Assembly (NCBI GenBank): GCA_001599355.1
Contig: BCGQ01000004.1
Location: forward strand, 317,249-381,248
Direction: 5' to 3'
DNA length: 64,000 nucleotides
Source: Nakazawaea peltata
Taxonomy: Eukaryota; Ascomycota; Pichiomycetes; Alaninales; Pachysolenaceae
The notes under the pieces were generated by a model. The model was given only the letters and a program-made list of their open reading frames with translations. It was not told the origin of the DNA and ran no database searches. Below, in pieces: positions 28,547-39,409 of the stretch (positions are counted from its first letter, which is position 1; each line of letters opens with the position of its first letter). Position numbers and translations under genes: made by a program.

Positions 28547-28854
28547 TAATCTACGTTTGGTATAATTGATATTTTTAATAATAAGAACCTTAATAGTTCT
28601 ATAGAAATGTAATATTAAAACCGATAAACAAAAAGAAAAGTAGGCCACAAATGTCAATAGAGGGGTTATGATCGGCCAGCGTTGCTCAGCAATGAAAAAC
28701 ACCAACTGATTTGTGTATATGATCTAAACATAAGGACCAATTTCCATGGATTGCTTGATCTTTCTTTTTCTTTTAACGTCATAAATAATGGAAATGATTG
28801 AAAATAAGGTTAATGGATGGATATTGATTGTGATTGATTCGTTTCGTAGTATAC
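28547..28854. other. Convergent 3' region, 308 bp
   Basis: This lies between the MFS permease (plus) and MIC10 (minus) stops. It contains AT-rich terminator-like sequence and no gene. Confidence 0.5.
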
Positions 28855-29237
28855 TTAAGCCTTAACGCTTCTTACACCGACTGGAGTTCTGAAAAGAGCA
28901 TCACCTTCGGCATAACCTCTTCCTAAACCAAAGCCGATACCTAACCAAACAGGGAAGGCACGTCTCTTGAAGAACAAAACGGAGACTAATACTCCACCAC
29001 CGAAACCTAATCCGGTCTTGACCAAAGTGTTAGACAAGATAACATCCCACTGTAGATATGAGTTAGTATGACAACATCTTCTAAATTGGCCCGAATTTTG
29101 CAAAAAGTATCGCATATTTGATATATCGAATACATTTCAAATCAATTAGACCACCTATTACACTCAATTTAAATAAAACTTACCTTATCGTTCAAAAGTG
29201 ATTGGGAAGGAGTACCAGTGACTTGTGTTTCAGACAT
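28855..29237 (-). CDS. MIC10: MICOS subunit Mic10, two exons
   Basis: A two-exon gene. Exon 1 is 29184-29237 (18 codons, [18 protein letters not shown]) and exon 2 is 28855-29049. The 134-nt intron (29050-29183) begins GTAAGT, has TACTAAC at 29062-29068 and ends CAG. Spliced, it encodes 82 residues of Mic10, the hairpin membrane protein that curves cristae junctions in the mitochondrial inner membrane. The two glycine-rich segments are visible: [19 protein letters not shown] and [20 protein letters not shown]. An open frame reading exon 2 into the intron also exists but lacks the true N-terminus. As I recall the S. cerevisiae gene has no intron. It diverges from MRC1. Confidence 0.95.
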
Positions 29238-29528
29238 GACTATAAAAGATCTGTTAGTAATTGCCATTACGACTAAAGCCCCGAGGATTACATCTAAATG
29301 TATCCATAAACAACTATCCACTCTCTCATCACCTCCCCCATCTCAACTTACCTATTATATATCGCTCAATGTTCTATACCGTGTACGCCCCTATATAAAG
29401 CGCCCACTTTTGTTCTTTTTTTTGTTTTTTTTCCCTCGATTTTCAACTTTTTCATCCTGTTCAATTGGATGGAGGAGAATTCCAGATCGGGGAATTCGCA
29501 GAAATCGCACTACTTTTCCAAATCACGT

Positions 29529-29547
29529 ACGCGACTGCGTCGCGAAA
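29529..29547 (+). promoter_or_regulatory. MCB/SCB-like cluster before MRC1
   Basis: ACGCGA at 29529-29534 and GTCGCGAAA at 29539-29547 resemble the Mlu1 cell-cycle box and the Swi4 box. They lie 34-52 bp before the first ATG and 70-88 bp before the second. G1/S transcription through MBF/SBF is established for MRC1 in S. cerevisiae. Confidence 0.55.
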
Positions 29548-29580
29548 GTATCCCCTTTTTTATTTATATGATCGCGTTTG

Positions 29581-32500
29581 ATGGCAAGGGTAAGAGGTAT
29601 CAAGTATCAGGACAAAATGGATCTTTTGGATGCCTTGGAAGACCTCTCATCACAGAGACGTACTTTTAAGAAGGTAGTCGATGTGTTTGAGGAGGATGAC
29701 TTGGATACTCAACAGATCGTTGAAGATCAAGAATTAGCCGCCGATGAAGAGTTTGGGATGAGCCAATTTTTGAGGTATTCACAATCTCAGACTCAAGCTA
29801 TTGTCGGCGCTGATATTCCAGAGATTGATATGAAGAGCCAGGCTCCGACTCAGATGATTTCCAGTACTCAAGTCTTAGGTCAACTGACAACAGATTTACT
29901 TAAGAATATTCAGAAAAGATTGGATGGTGGAATGGAGGATGATCAAGAGACACAGGTTATCGAACTGGAGACTCAGAAGTTTAGTCAAAGTACTCAAGTT
30001 ACACAGGCTACCCAGATTATGGGTTCAGCTACTCAGTTTGTTTCTACTCAATCAGATCAGCAGGTTAATGTAAAGACACAAGCGGATGGACTTGGGCTTA
30101 TAGTGGAGGAGGAAGAGGAGGAGGAAGAGGAAGAAGAAAAACAAAAGAACGAAGATGAAGATGAAGCACCAGCTAGCGCCCCTAGTCATCTGCTATTCCT
30201 CAGTGATGAAGAATCAGATTCTACTCAATCCAATGAACCAGACCTCATCAAACAAAAAAGGTTACTGAAGATCCTGCAAAGAGCAGCTGAAAAGAAGCTG
30301 TTAAGAGAACTGTTAGAAAAGGAGAAACTGAAGACAGCAGAAGAAGAAGACGAATATAAAGAACTGAACAGTACAACTGTTTCCAACGAACCTGGTTATA
30401 TCAATGAGGCACCTGTATCTGAGCCAACTGTCACATTCACCAAACCTCGAGTTGAAGCAAAGAATTACTCAACATCTCGTCTTTTTAAAGCTTTCAATTT
30501 CTTAGGATCTTCTCCGGGCCCTGATGAGGAGACCAAATCTACACCTGGTACTTCCCCAATGATTTCACCAGTCAGAGATTCATCCAAGAATAAGTCTTCC
30601 TCCCATCACAACAGTGACGTTGATGACGACGAAGATAATATGGATGTGTTAAATATCCTCGATAAAAAGACCCCAAGATCTTTGAATAACCCTCTTAGAA
30701 CATATGAACAAAAGTTGAGTGACAAAACCGTAGAGAAAAAGGGAACTAAAGTGATTGAATTGGATTCTGATCCAGAGATTGATGTAATCGATACTTTGAA
30801 ACATAAGACTCTGAAGGATACCAGATTGGATATCAAGACAAAGTTTGCTAAAATGAAGAAGAAGGACACTGCAAATTTGGCTTCTATCAATTTACAGAAG
30901 TATTTCCCTCAACTTCCTACGAGAAAGGTGGCCCGTAACTTTATTTCTTCTTTGAACAGTGCCGCAACCTCTCAACTTCGTGATATTATTGTTCTGAAAA
31001 ATCTGGAACGTGCCAAAGTCGAAGGACAGTACTCTTCCAAACTGAAAGATGGGTTGAGTATTGAAGATTTATTGGAACGTGAGATTGAGAGAAATATACG
31101 TCTTAAAAAGAAAGAGGATAGGCGTGAGAAGTTGAAAGAAAATGAAAAGATTGAGCTTCTGTCGAGTGATGAAGAAGACGATGAAGCTGATGAGAGTGAT
31201 AACGATGAGGCTGATGAGAGTGACATCAACGAAGAAGTGGATGAGAACGATAAAGGGGATGGAAGCGAAGCCGATAAAGCTGATATCAATTCAGTACAAC
31301 TTCAAGTAAAATCAAGCTTTATTGACCCTCCATCCTCTTCAGACTCGGAATCAGCCGAAGTTGAGTCCACGCATATTAGAAGGAGAACTAAACGTAAACT
31401 GATCATCTCGGATGACGAAGAAGACACGATGAAAACTACCCAGAATTCTAATAACGATATGAGTTTCATCTACGGTGCTCATGATGATGATAATGATGAT
31501 ACTCAAGGAAACGATTTCCAATTGGGATCTTACGGATCTCAACCTAATATGAAGAAAGTCCTTGGAATCTCAATGTCTCAACTGTTTGAATCTACGTTAC
31601 CTCCTGTAACCAATAAGAAGTCATTGATGGATACTTTGAGAAACAAGCATTTACAAATTATTGGTGAAGATGAGAATGACGAGAACATAAACGATGCAAG
31701 CTTTGAGCTGTCCAAGGATTCATTTTTAGTAGACGACTCTTTTGCTCAACCTCAGCCAAAATCTCAGTTCAATGATAAAGAGTTATTTGCATTGGCGGAA
31801 AATGAAGAAGATACACAAAGGGCCACTCAACCAGATTCTGAACAACCTAGACGGAAGTTAGTCAGAAAACTAGAGCCACAAGCCTCTCAAATAAGCGAGG
31901 AAAGCGAGGAAGAAAGTGATGAGGAAACCAGAAAGATGACTATGGCAATCATGAAAGAAAAACAACGTCAACGTGATCTTCGTCGTAAACGTAAATTGAA
32001 AGAATGGAAACGTCAAGGTGTTACTGATATCGTAGACGATGAGGCTACCGAGTCTGAAGATGAATATAAAGGATTAGGTGGTGCTGAAGGAGAATACTCA
32101 GATGTTGAAAACAGTGAGGATGAAAAAATGTTAGATGATACCAGTAAACTTGATCTTAAAGCTAATGAATTAAGATCGAAGTTCGCCGAAGAAGAGAAGA
32201 AACGTACTGAAGATGAGGTCAGGAAGTTATTGGAAGACATCAAGACCGGTAAATTGAGAAGACGTAGAACACGTTTGGGAGAAGATTCTTTGGATTTGGA
32301 ATTAAGTGATGATGAAGATGTTGAAAATTTGAAGAATTTCTATTTTTCGAGAATCAACAAGCAAAGAAGTCGTCTTTTGGAGAACGATAAGATAGCTTCT
32401 ATTGCTTCTAATGATAAGTCCCGTGCTTTCTTTGAGACAATAGCAGAAAAACCTGTACTTTATCAACTTGATGAGGGAGAAGAAGGCATTGAGGTTGTTG

Positions 32501-33159
32501 AAGAACAGGAGGAATCTCAAGCTGATGAGCCTGAGCAAGATGATCCTTTCGTGGAAAAGAAACAAGTCACACCAGATGACGAGTCACAACCTGTAAAGAA
32601 AAAGAGGAAGATTAGACTTACTCGTGAATACATTACCAAGACTCTTTCCGAGGTCTGTGATACTGGTCGTGAGGACAGTGAAGAAGCTGAAGACAAAGCT
32701 AGACAACTTGCGAAATTCCAACATGGACTCACAGATGAAATTGAAGATGAGTTGGACTTGATGCTGTTAAAGAAGCAATCGAGTATCTTGATGTCTACTA
32801 CGCAGAAGATTGAAGATAAGGTCATTATAGAACAGAAGGAAGAGGTGGTGGATATTGAAGATGAAGACGAAGATGAAGGATTCAACCCTGTTCGCAGATC
32901 GACCGTCATTAAGTCTTTCCAAAAGTACAATTCCTCGAGCTCTACAAACTCTGTAAGAGAAGTAGAGGTCACAGTTTCAAAAATGTATAAAAATTCTAGT
33001 GGAAGTAAGGCAAGTATTGGCTTCTTGGCCAATAAGAGCAGCTCCATCTCGAAATTACAACAGGGAGGAAGGACATTGAAGCTGAGAAACATCGAGAGAA
33101 GTGTCAAATCTCATAACGCCAAACTTAAAGGTGTTTTCAAATCAGGATCTTTCAATTGA
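29581..33159 (+). CDS. MRC1: Replication checkpoint mediator Mrc1 (Claspin)
   Basis: A 1192-residue acidic, mostly disordered protein. Mrc1 travels with the fork, couples helicase and polymerase epsilon, and carries the Mec1 signal to Rad53. An SQ/TQ cluster is dense at about residues 60-165 (SQTQ, STQ, ETQ, TQATQ repeats), the expected Mec1 target region. Long Glu/Asp tracts, a basic helix (KEKQRQRDLRRKRKLKEWKRQG, about 795-815) and a basic C-terminus follow. The first ATG is 29581; the second, 29617, begins MDLLDALEDLSSQRRTFKKV, which aligns with the S. cerevisiae start (MDDALHALSSLTAKKRT), so translation may begin there. It is convergent with VAC17, 65 bp apart, and both are neighbours in S. 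cerevisiae. Confidence 0.95.
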   Translation: MARVRGIKYQDKMDLLDALEDLSSQRRTFKKVVDVFEEDDLDTQQIVEDQELAADEEFGMSQFLRYSQSQTQAIVGADIPEIDMKSQAPTQMISSTQVLGQLTTDLLKNIQKRLDGGMEDDQETQVIELETQKFSQSTQVTQATQIMGSATQFVSTQSDQQVNVKTQADGLGLIVEEEEEEEEEEEKQKNEDEDEAPASAPSHLLFLSDEESDSTQSNEPDLIKQKRLLKILQRAAEKKLLRELLEKEKLKTAEEEDEYKELNSTTVSNEPGYINEAPVSEPTVTFTKPRVEAKNYSTSRLFKAFNFLGSSPGPDEETKSTPGTSPMISPVRDSSKNKSSSHHNSDVDDDEDNMDVLNILDKKTPRSLNNPLRTYEQKLSDKTVEKKGTKVIELDSDPEIDVIDTLKHKTLKDTRLDIKTKFAKMKKKDTANLASINLQKYFPQLPTRKVARNFISSLNSAATSQLRDIIVLKNLERAKVEGQYSSKLKDGLSIEDLLEREIERNIRLKKKEDRREKLKENEKIELLSSDEEDDEADESDNDEADESDINEEVDENDKGDGSEADKADINSVQLQVKSSFIDPPSSSDSESAEVESTHIRRRTKRKLIISDDEEDTMKTTQNSNNDMSFIYGAHDDDNDDTQGNDFQLGSYGSQPNMKKVLGISMSQLFESTLPPVTNKKSLMDTLRNKHLQIIGEDENDENINDASFELSKDSFLVDDSFAQPQPKSQFNDKELFALAENEEDTQRATQPDSEQPRRKLVRKLEPQASQISEESEEESDEETRKMTMAIMKEKQRQRDLRRKRKLKEWKRQGVTDIVDDEATESEDEYKGLGGAEGEYSDVENSEDEKMLDDTSKLDLKANELRSKFAEEEKKRTEDEVRKLLEDIKTGKLRRRRTRLGEDSLDLELSDDEDVENLKNFYFSRINKQRSRLLENDKIASIASNDKSRAFFETIAEKPVLYQLDEGEEGIEVVEEQEESQADEPEQDDPFVEKKQVTPDDESQPVKKKRKIRLTREYITKTLSEVCDTGREDSEEAEDKARQLAKFQHGLTDEIEDELDLMLLKKQSSILMSTTQKIEDKVIIEQKEEVVDIEDEDEDEGFNPVRRSTVIKSFQKYNSSSSTNSVREVEVTVSKMYKNSSGSKASIGFLANKSSSISKLQQGGRTLKLRNIERSVKSHNAKLKGVFKSGSFN

Positions 33160-33224
33160 AATTTTAAATGTATATTAAATGTTATTTATGAAAATGGTCT
33201 CGTAGAATTAAATGTTATGCTCTG

Positions 33225-35225
33225 TTAGAAGAACGACTCGTTCAATGCCTCGTTCAATGCTGTATGGCTCACCCTTGTACTTAAAACGTTAGCCATAGTT
33301 GTTCTGGACGATTGTTTCGACGACATGGTGTCAACACCGTAGTTAATTCTCTTCGACTTGTTAGGTCCTATGGTTAAGGTCGAATAACTGGTATTGGCAC
33401 TTCTTGGGGTGAATGGGGAAGATGTGGAGGATGAAGATGATACTTTTCTCCTTCCAGGTATGCTCTGATTAGGGGTGCTCACCCCCAATTTTGTAACTGG
33501 CACGCCAATTTCGGATGTGACCAAATTGGAAGGAGCTACGAAATTTTGGGGGTTCAATTTGGCCAAGAATGTTTGCCATTGTAATTTCAAGTCCGTGGTG
33601 AGTTCATCAATTCCTGTAGTGCCCCTCTTTAAATTCAGATCCCTTCTTTGTGTCAGGTTTGGAATTTTTATAGGTACAGAACAGCTCCTGGAAGCCTGCG
33701 GTTTAACCATTAACGACGACGGGACATTCGAATCAGAAACTCTTCTGACATCAGATGAAGAGTTGTCAAATGAATACGGTTCGAGTGGCAGCAAAAAGTC
33801 CCCGAAATTCTTGAAGAAAGAAAAATCTTCAAAGTTGTTTGAGGGTTGTTTCATGTTCAGATCCACTTTCTGCTTAACGGAACGACTTGCAGTCTTCGGC
33901 ACAATCAATTGTGGTGCTGCATTCGTCGTCGTAACATTAGAGGTGGCATTGGAAGACTCGACTCGTGTCTTTGTTTGAAGTTTTTTCATCCATGGAGCAG
34001 ATGAAAATCCAACAAATTTATTGGGGGTAATTTCAGTAGTGTCATTGGTCTCGTTCTGACTGGTACTGAATATGCTATCGTGGGATTTGGCTCTCTGATG
34101 ACGAGGTGTAGAGTATATTATCTGCTTAAATGAGTCTGGACTTGTCTCACATTCGTAACTCTCAACAGTTTCGGTCTCTTTTATCATACTGGAATTATCA
34201 TATATCACGGTGAAATCTTTATCGTCATAAGGACGATCTTTATAAACATCAAGACCTGTATCGTAAGAGATGTAATGCCTGATATTTTTCTTCAGTTCTT
34301 GATCAACAAATAATGATACAGGTTGAATCGGTATAGAAGAAGATTTCTTATGTCCACGTCTCCAACAAGGACTAGAGCTCATTGTTGACTGAGTGTCAGC
34401 ACCGGTATATAATTCCGGCTCAGATTCTGAATCTGAATCTGAATCAATTTCAGATATAGAAGTCATGCTTGGGTCATTGTAGTGCTCTATCACAGTGTCA
34501 TTCAATGTGAGTGACGAGTCATTGAAAGGATCTCCCTCAGCAGATACGTTTGGGGGTAATGCAGGGGACAATGACAGAAGTCTCGAATTTCTCTTAGCAG
34601 CTGTCTTCAAAGGTTTCAAATTCAACACCATACTCTTTTTAGGTTTTAAATCATTCCCCAAATTAACGGTGGACCTCATTTTTGTAATTCCTCTAGAATC
34701 TGACTGGTCCATTTGTGATCCGTAATTTTTATTAACCCTAGCTTGCATCAACAGCTCTTGGAATTTCATTGTATGATGATGGTACTCTAAATATAAATTC
34801 TCCAATGTTGCTTCTGTGGTTCTCCAATTTGCCAGCTCCTCTTCATTACTCGAATGTGGTGCTTCTTCTACCACCATATTAAGTGTGGTATGTGCTTGTA
34901 AGATATTTAATTGTGCTTCAAAGTAGTTAACTCTTAGTTGCATCAGGTGCATTTGTTCAGAGTAGAACTGAGCATGCTCAGCTACTTGTTGTACCCTAAA
35001 CCTATCACCGTTACTCCTGTTCAAAGTATCATGCAATCCTATGATGTTGTTCATCAAGGCAATATTATCGTCCATGGACTGGATCGTCTGTGTAGAGAGC
35101 AGAGCAAGTTTGTCCATGGCAGGTTTGATCCCAATATTATTAGCCGAAGTCATACGGGCATGGGAGACACCTGGTCTCTCATATCCTATGTCATAGTCCA
35201 TTTCGTCCATATAGACTCCACTCAT
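33225..35225 (-). CDS. VAC17: Vacuole inheritance adaptor Vac17-like
   Basis: A 666-residue protein from the ATG at 35225 (a TTG further up is not used). Residues 20-160 form predicted helices with heptads (DNIALMNNIIGLHDTLNR, HAQFYSEQMHLMQLRVNYFEAQL). The rest is disordered, with Ser/Asp runs, an AKSHDSIFSTS segment and C-terminal HTALNEALNESFF, which recalls the Vac17 ending (LQDALNTELLF). Vac17 links the vacuolar receptor Vac8 to myosin Myo2 for transport into the bud. Assignment rests mainly on gene order (next to MRC1, near KRR1/ADF1/MIC10) plus the helical N-terminus and the tail; it is longer than the S. cerevisiae protein (423 aa). Confidence 0.75.
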   Translation of the reverse strand: MSGVYMDEMDYDIGYERPGVSHARMTSANNIGIKPAMDKLALLSTQTIQSMDDNIALMNNIIGLHDTLNRSNGDRFRVQQVAEHAQFYSEQMHLMQLRVNYFEAQLNILQAHTTLNMVVEEAPHSSNEEELANWRTTEATLENLYLEYHHHTMKFQELLMQARVNKNYGSQMDQSDSRGITKMRSTVNLGNDLKPKKSMVLNLKPLKTAAKRNSRLLSLSPALPPNVSAEGDPFNDSSLTLNDTVIEHYNDPSMTSISEIDSDSDSESEPELYTGADTQSTMSSSPCWRRGHKKSSSIPIQPVSLFVDQELKKNIRHYISYDTGLDVYKDRPYDDKDFTVIYDNSSMIKETETVESYECETSPDSFKQIIYSTPRHQRAKSHDSIFSTSQNETNDTTEITPNKFVGFSSAPWMKKLQTKTRVESSNATSNVTTTNAAPQLIVPKTASRSVKQKVDLNMKQPSNNFEDFSFFKNFGDFLLPLEPYSFDNSSSDVRRVSDSNVPSSLMVKPQASRSCSVPIKIPNLTQRRDLNLKRGTTGIDELTTDLKLQWQTFLAKLNPQNFVAPSNLVTSEIGVPVTKLGVSTPNQSIPGRRKVSSSSSTSSPFTPRSANTSYSTLTIGPNKSKRINYGVDTMSSKQSSRTTMANVLSTRVSHTALNEALNESFF

Positions 35226-36165
35226 GGCACTATGGAATGTGATCAATTCCCAATATCTTCAGATCAATCCTCTCAAATTACCCTCTTTTTCTTAGATTCC
35301 TCTTTGAGCCCAAAGAAGAAAATTTTTTTGCGTATGTAAACAGATCGGGGATGAAAAGTAAACAAATTACTGTTTTGGGACTAGCGAAAACAGAGCTGAA
35401 GCAGCCCAGAGGGGCATTAAAGCTCAAGTGGGAGGAACATTATAATAGGTTAATGCAGTTGGTTGCACAAAGATGCAGACAAACGCCAAGCGGTTGTTTT
35501 GGGCACACGCGATAGTACGAATGTATCACCAAAAGGGTTATTTGGATGCAAGAATATGTGGAGGGGTGAATTGAGAGGCGAATTGAGAGTGACACTTTGG
35601 GGCGGAACATGTCGAGGGGGTTAGCAGGGGATGAGGTAGAAGAATAGGAAGAGAGGAAGGTAGAAGGTTATGGTATAATGGGGTTGACCGTAGAATATGA
35701 CAGGTACTTTGGGAATTGAGGATATTTGCCTGGGCTTGGATATGTCCTAGTTGTTGGATCCGGGAATCTCCATCTTAGATGTCTAAATTCCACTGTTTTT
35801 TAAGTGTGGTGAAGACGGAAAAATAGTATGAAAAATTTGCATGGTATATGTAAATTTTTGTATGCGTACGAGGAGTTAGCTAAGAAAAGTAGGTAAACTT
35901 TTAGCACTTTAGTTAAGTAGGGAGATGAGGAATGTAGAGGGAGAAACCCATGAATGAATGGAATCTCAACATTAATCACATCTCACTCATTACCTACAAT
36001 CTACATCTCAGATATCACTTACTTCTACTCCATATACAGTTCATTTTATATTACAGTTCATTTTATATTACAGTCATTATACACATTACCTTAGTGGCCC
36101 TCACCTCTCATGCTACGATCTGTTACGATCTGCTGAGAGTTTACTAATTTCCAGCTTAACTCATC
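35226..36165. other. Intergenic, 940 bp
   Basis: This holds the VAC17 promoter and the 3' flank of ADF1. There is a direct repeat at about 36039-36072 (TTCATTTTATATTACAGT twice) and G-rich purine runs at 35580-35680. No gene is seen. Confidence 0.5.
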
Positions 36166-36471
36166 CTACAAATTGAACCCTCCAATCAGTTCAAGCTGTT
36201 GCATCATATCATTCTCCAATTTCTTCTTATCCTCAACTTTCTGTTCATCTTGCTCCTTATGTTTCTTCAAATTATCGAACAGCTTCTCCTCCTTCTCTTG
36301 TTTCCCTATCATAGACAGCATAGAATACGCATCTTCTTGCCCATCTAATTTAGATATAAGCATAGACGTCAGTTTCTTGCTTACTTTCTTCTTTTTCTTC
36401 GATTTATCCACTTTATCCACCTTGACTTTCTTCTTTAGCCCCATTTTACTATCTTTAACTGCCTTCAGCAT
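36166..36471 (-). CDS. ADF1: Small basic nuclear protein Adf1 homologue
   Basis: A 101-residue Lys-rich protein; residues 10-35 are extremely basic (nuclear/nucleolar type), then a helical segment follows and a conserved ending, MMQQLELIGGFNL, equivalent to MLKQIEMISGFSL in S. cerevisiae Adf1. An alternative start at codon 10 (MGLKKKVKV) matches the S. cerevisiae N-terminus (MGKCSMKKK) better. In S. cerevisiae ADF1 lies beside KRR1, and here the two are divergent with 178 bp between starts. Adf1 has been described as a transcriptional repressor of the overlapping FYV5, but the promoter motifs here suggest co-expression with ribosome-biogenesis genes, which is inference. Confidence 0.85.
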   Translation of the reverse strand: MLKAVKDSKMGLKKKVKVDKVDKSKKKKKVSKKLTSMLISKLDGQEDAYSMLSMIGKQEKEEKLFDNLKKHKEQDEQKVEDKKKLENDMMQQLELIGGFNL

Positions 36472-36552
36472 CCTATTACAGCTCCTCTATCTGATCCTCT
36501 CCCTCTCCCTCTACCTTTCTCTTCAGATGTTTCTTAGAAATTTTAAGAAAAA

Positions 36553-36587
36553 GAAAAAAAATTTTCCTAAGAAAAATTTTGCTCATC
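36553..36587. promoter_or_regulatory. RRPE pair and PAC motif, KRR1/ADF1 promoter
   Basis: Two RRPE-like words (AAAAATTTTCC type at 36553-36567 and GAAAAATTTT at 36571-36580) are followed by GCTCATC (36581-36587), the reverse complement of the PAC core GATGAGC. PAC sits 63 bp before KRR1. RRPE plus PAC is the established signature of ribosome-biogenesis promoters (Stb3, Dot6/Tod6). Confidence 0.65.
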
Positions 36588-36640
36588 CCTCAGAAAAGAA
36601 GAGCAGAGGCTAACGGCGGTTAAGAAGGGTCGAGATATAG

Positions 36641-37699
<1,059 letters not shown>

Positions 37700-37732
37700 A
37701 TTTAATTAATTCATATTATAAATTTGGTATTT

Positions 37733-39409
37733 TCATTGTAGTTTATTCAATTCCAATGGGGATGATATTCGGTACCTGTCTTTCGTTAAAATCACTACAG
37801 GGACCCAATAGAAGCTTAATATCAACCAAGCCAAAAGTATCCCCAATGAAAAGTATATCTCTGTTAGTAATATATTCGAGAAGGTGGTCTCGATAGACTT
37901 CAAAGAATGGTCAATAGCTTCTTCGAGGTCGATAGAATCTGAAATATCTTGAAAATAGCTGCTGTTCAATGTAGGGAAGTCGATTTCGGCGTTATCGTAG
38001 ATCCAGACGAGCCCAGATTGGAATTTCTCGATTTTATCTTCAAAAACACACCCTACTAAATCATTGACGAATTCATGGAGAGGTGTATCACCAAAAACAT
38101 CTTCTAATACACTATTCATTTCATTCATGAAATTTTCAAGGGTTGCATTGGTTGCTGAGGTCGAATTTTTCAACCATTCAAAGAGTTCATCGTTGAGATT
38201 GGATTGTTTTTCAAGAATAAGATCATTTATATCATATACCCAGTCATTAATTTGAGTGGAGATATCTGGGACTTCATGAGAAAGAGAGTTTCCCAGTGAT
38301 ATCGCACTTTTTAAAATTATATATTGAAATATTACCATCACAAATCCAACTATACTTAATTTCAAAATGGTGAAAGCCCTGTGAGAGAACAGATAAAGCA
38401 ATATCCATCTGATTTTTTGAACTAAGGGGGATCTGAAATATTTAGAGATGAAAGTTGTCGACTTTGAAATATACTTGTGTTCATATGAGTCAATCAACTT
38501 TCTTTGATTATTCTCTTGCAGTATCAAATTATTCACCCAGGCATCTCTTCTGATTTCAAAGTAAATTAATGGTAATATCACTAACAAGGCGAAAACAGCT
38601 AAAATGATGATAATGGTATTACAAATTTGTACTATTTCTTGTTTAACGCTAGAGAAATCAATTTTTATGGGGTCCATGGCAGGAAACGATACATAATCGA
38701 CTTCAGTAATGGGAACAATATGAATTCCTGAGCTGATTTCTTGCTTGAGCCTATCGAAAGGAACCGAAATCAAAGAAGTTGTATAATTTTCGACATCATG
38801 GAAATCGAGAACATTGTTAGAAAGAGATTGGAGCAGAGTGTTTATTGAACCATCAATTTTCCAATCGCTCAACTGTGAAATGATGTCATCGAATTTATTA
38901 CTATCGTCATTATCTTCACCGGAAAAAAGATCCTCGACAGAATCCAAGGCAGAGGAAACGGTGGTGAGCAGGGATTTCAATTCCGATGCAATAGAGATCA
39001 TGGTTGCATTCACCATATCGACCACAACCTCCGTAGTGTTCAAAGCAGCATAGACCGTACTATCGACTGTAGCTGTTAAAACACATACATAAGTCCCCAA
39101 TACCAAATCAATAGTGAAGATGACGATATTTTCCACCATTGTAAGAAGCAGGACCAGCTTTTCTTTAGATTCCCTATTAACTTCATTGATAACATTTGCG
39201 ATAATCCCATTCACCAGGTTCGATAAATAAATAGGAGTCGATTCATAGTATCTTAACGCAATATCAGTAGATTGTTGAAGAGTGTCTATGGAGCTGCATA
39301 GTTGAATGGAAAATAGCTTCAATTTTATAATCACTAGAACCAATATGACACTCGCTTGGTTAATCCACAACTGGGAAAGCCTATCCTGTAAAGAGAGATA
39401 TTCTCTCAT
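37733..39409 (-). CDS. PRM1: Pheromone-induced plasma membrane fusion protein Prm1
   Basis: A 558-residue polytopic protein. It opens YLSLQDRLSQLWINQASVIL, the conserved Prm1 start. Hydrophobic segments lie near 18-36, 85-112, 270-295, 340-370 and 525-548, with two large extracellular loops rich in Asn/Ser/Thr glycosylation sites. Prm1 promotes plasma membrane fusion of mating cells and is shorter here than in S. cerevisiae (661 aa). Two pheromone-response-like elements lie about 300 bp upstream. PRM1 and CAF120 are adjacent in S. cerevisiae; here the CAF120/SKG3 homologue is 15 kb further right. Confidence 0.92.
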   Translation of the reverse strand: MREYLSLQDRLSQLWINQASVILVLVIIKLKLFSIQLCSSIDTLQQSTDIALRYYESTPIYLSNLVNGIIANVINEVNRESKEKLVLLLTMVENIVIFTIDLVLGTYVCVLTATVDSTVYAALNTTEVVVDMVNATMISIASELKSLLTTVSSALDSVEDLFSGEDNDDSNKFDDIISQLSDWKIDGSINTLLQSLSNNVLDFHDVENYTTSLISVPFDRLKQEISSGIHIVPITEVDYVSFPAMDPIKIDFSSVKQEIVQICNTIIIILAVFALLVILPLIYFEIRRDAWVNNLILQENNQRKLIDSYEHKYISKSTTFISKYFRSPLVQKIRWILLYLFSHRAFTILKLSIVGFVMVIFQYIILKSAISLGNSLSHEVPDISTQINDWVYDINDLILEKQSNLNDELFEWLKNSTSATNATLENFMNEMNSVLEDVFGDTPLHEFVNDLVGCVFEDKIEKFQSGLVWIYDNAEIDFPTLNSSYFQDISDSIDLEEAIDHSLKSIETTFSNILLTEIYFSLGILLAWLILSFYWVPVVILTKDRYRISSPLELNKLQ

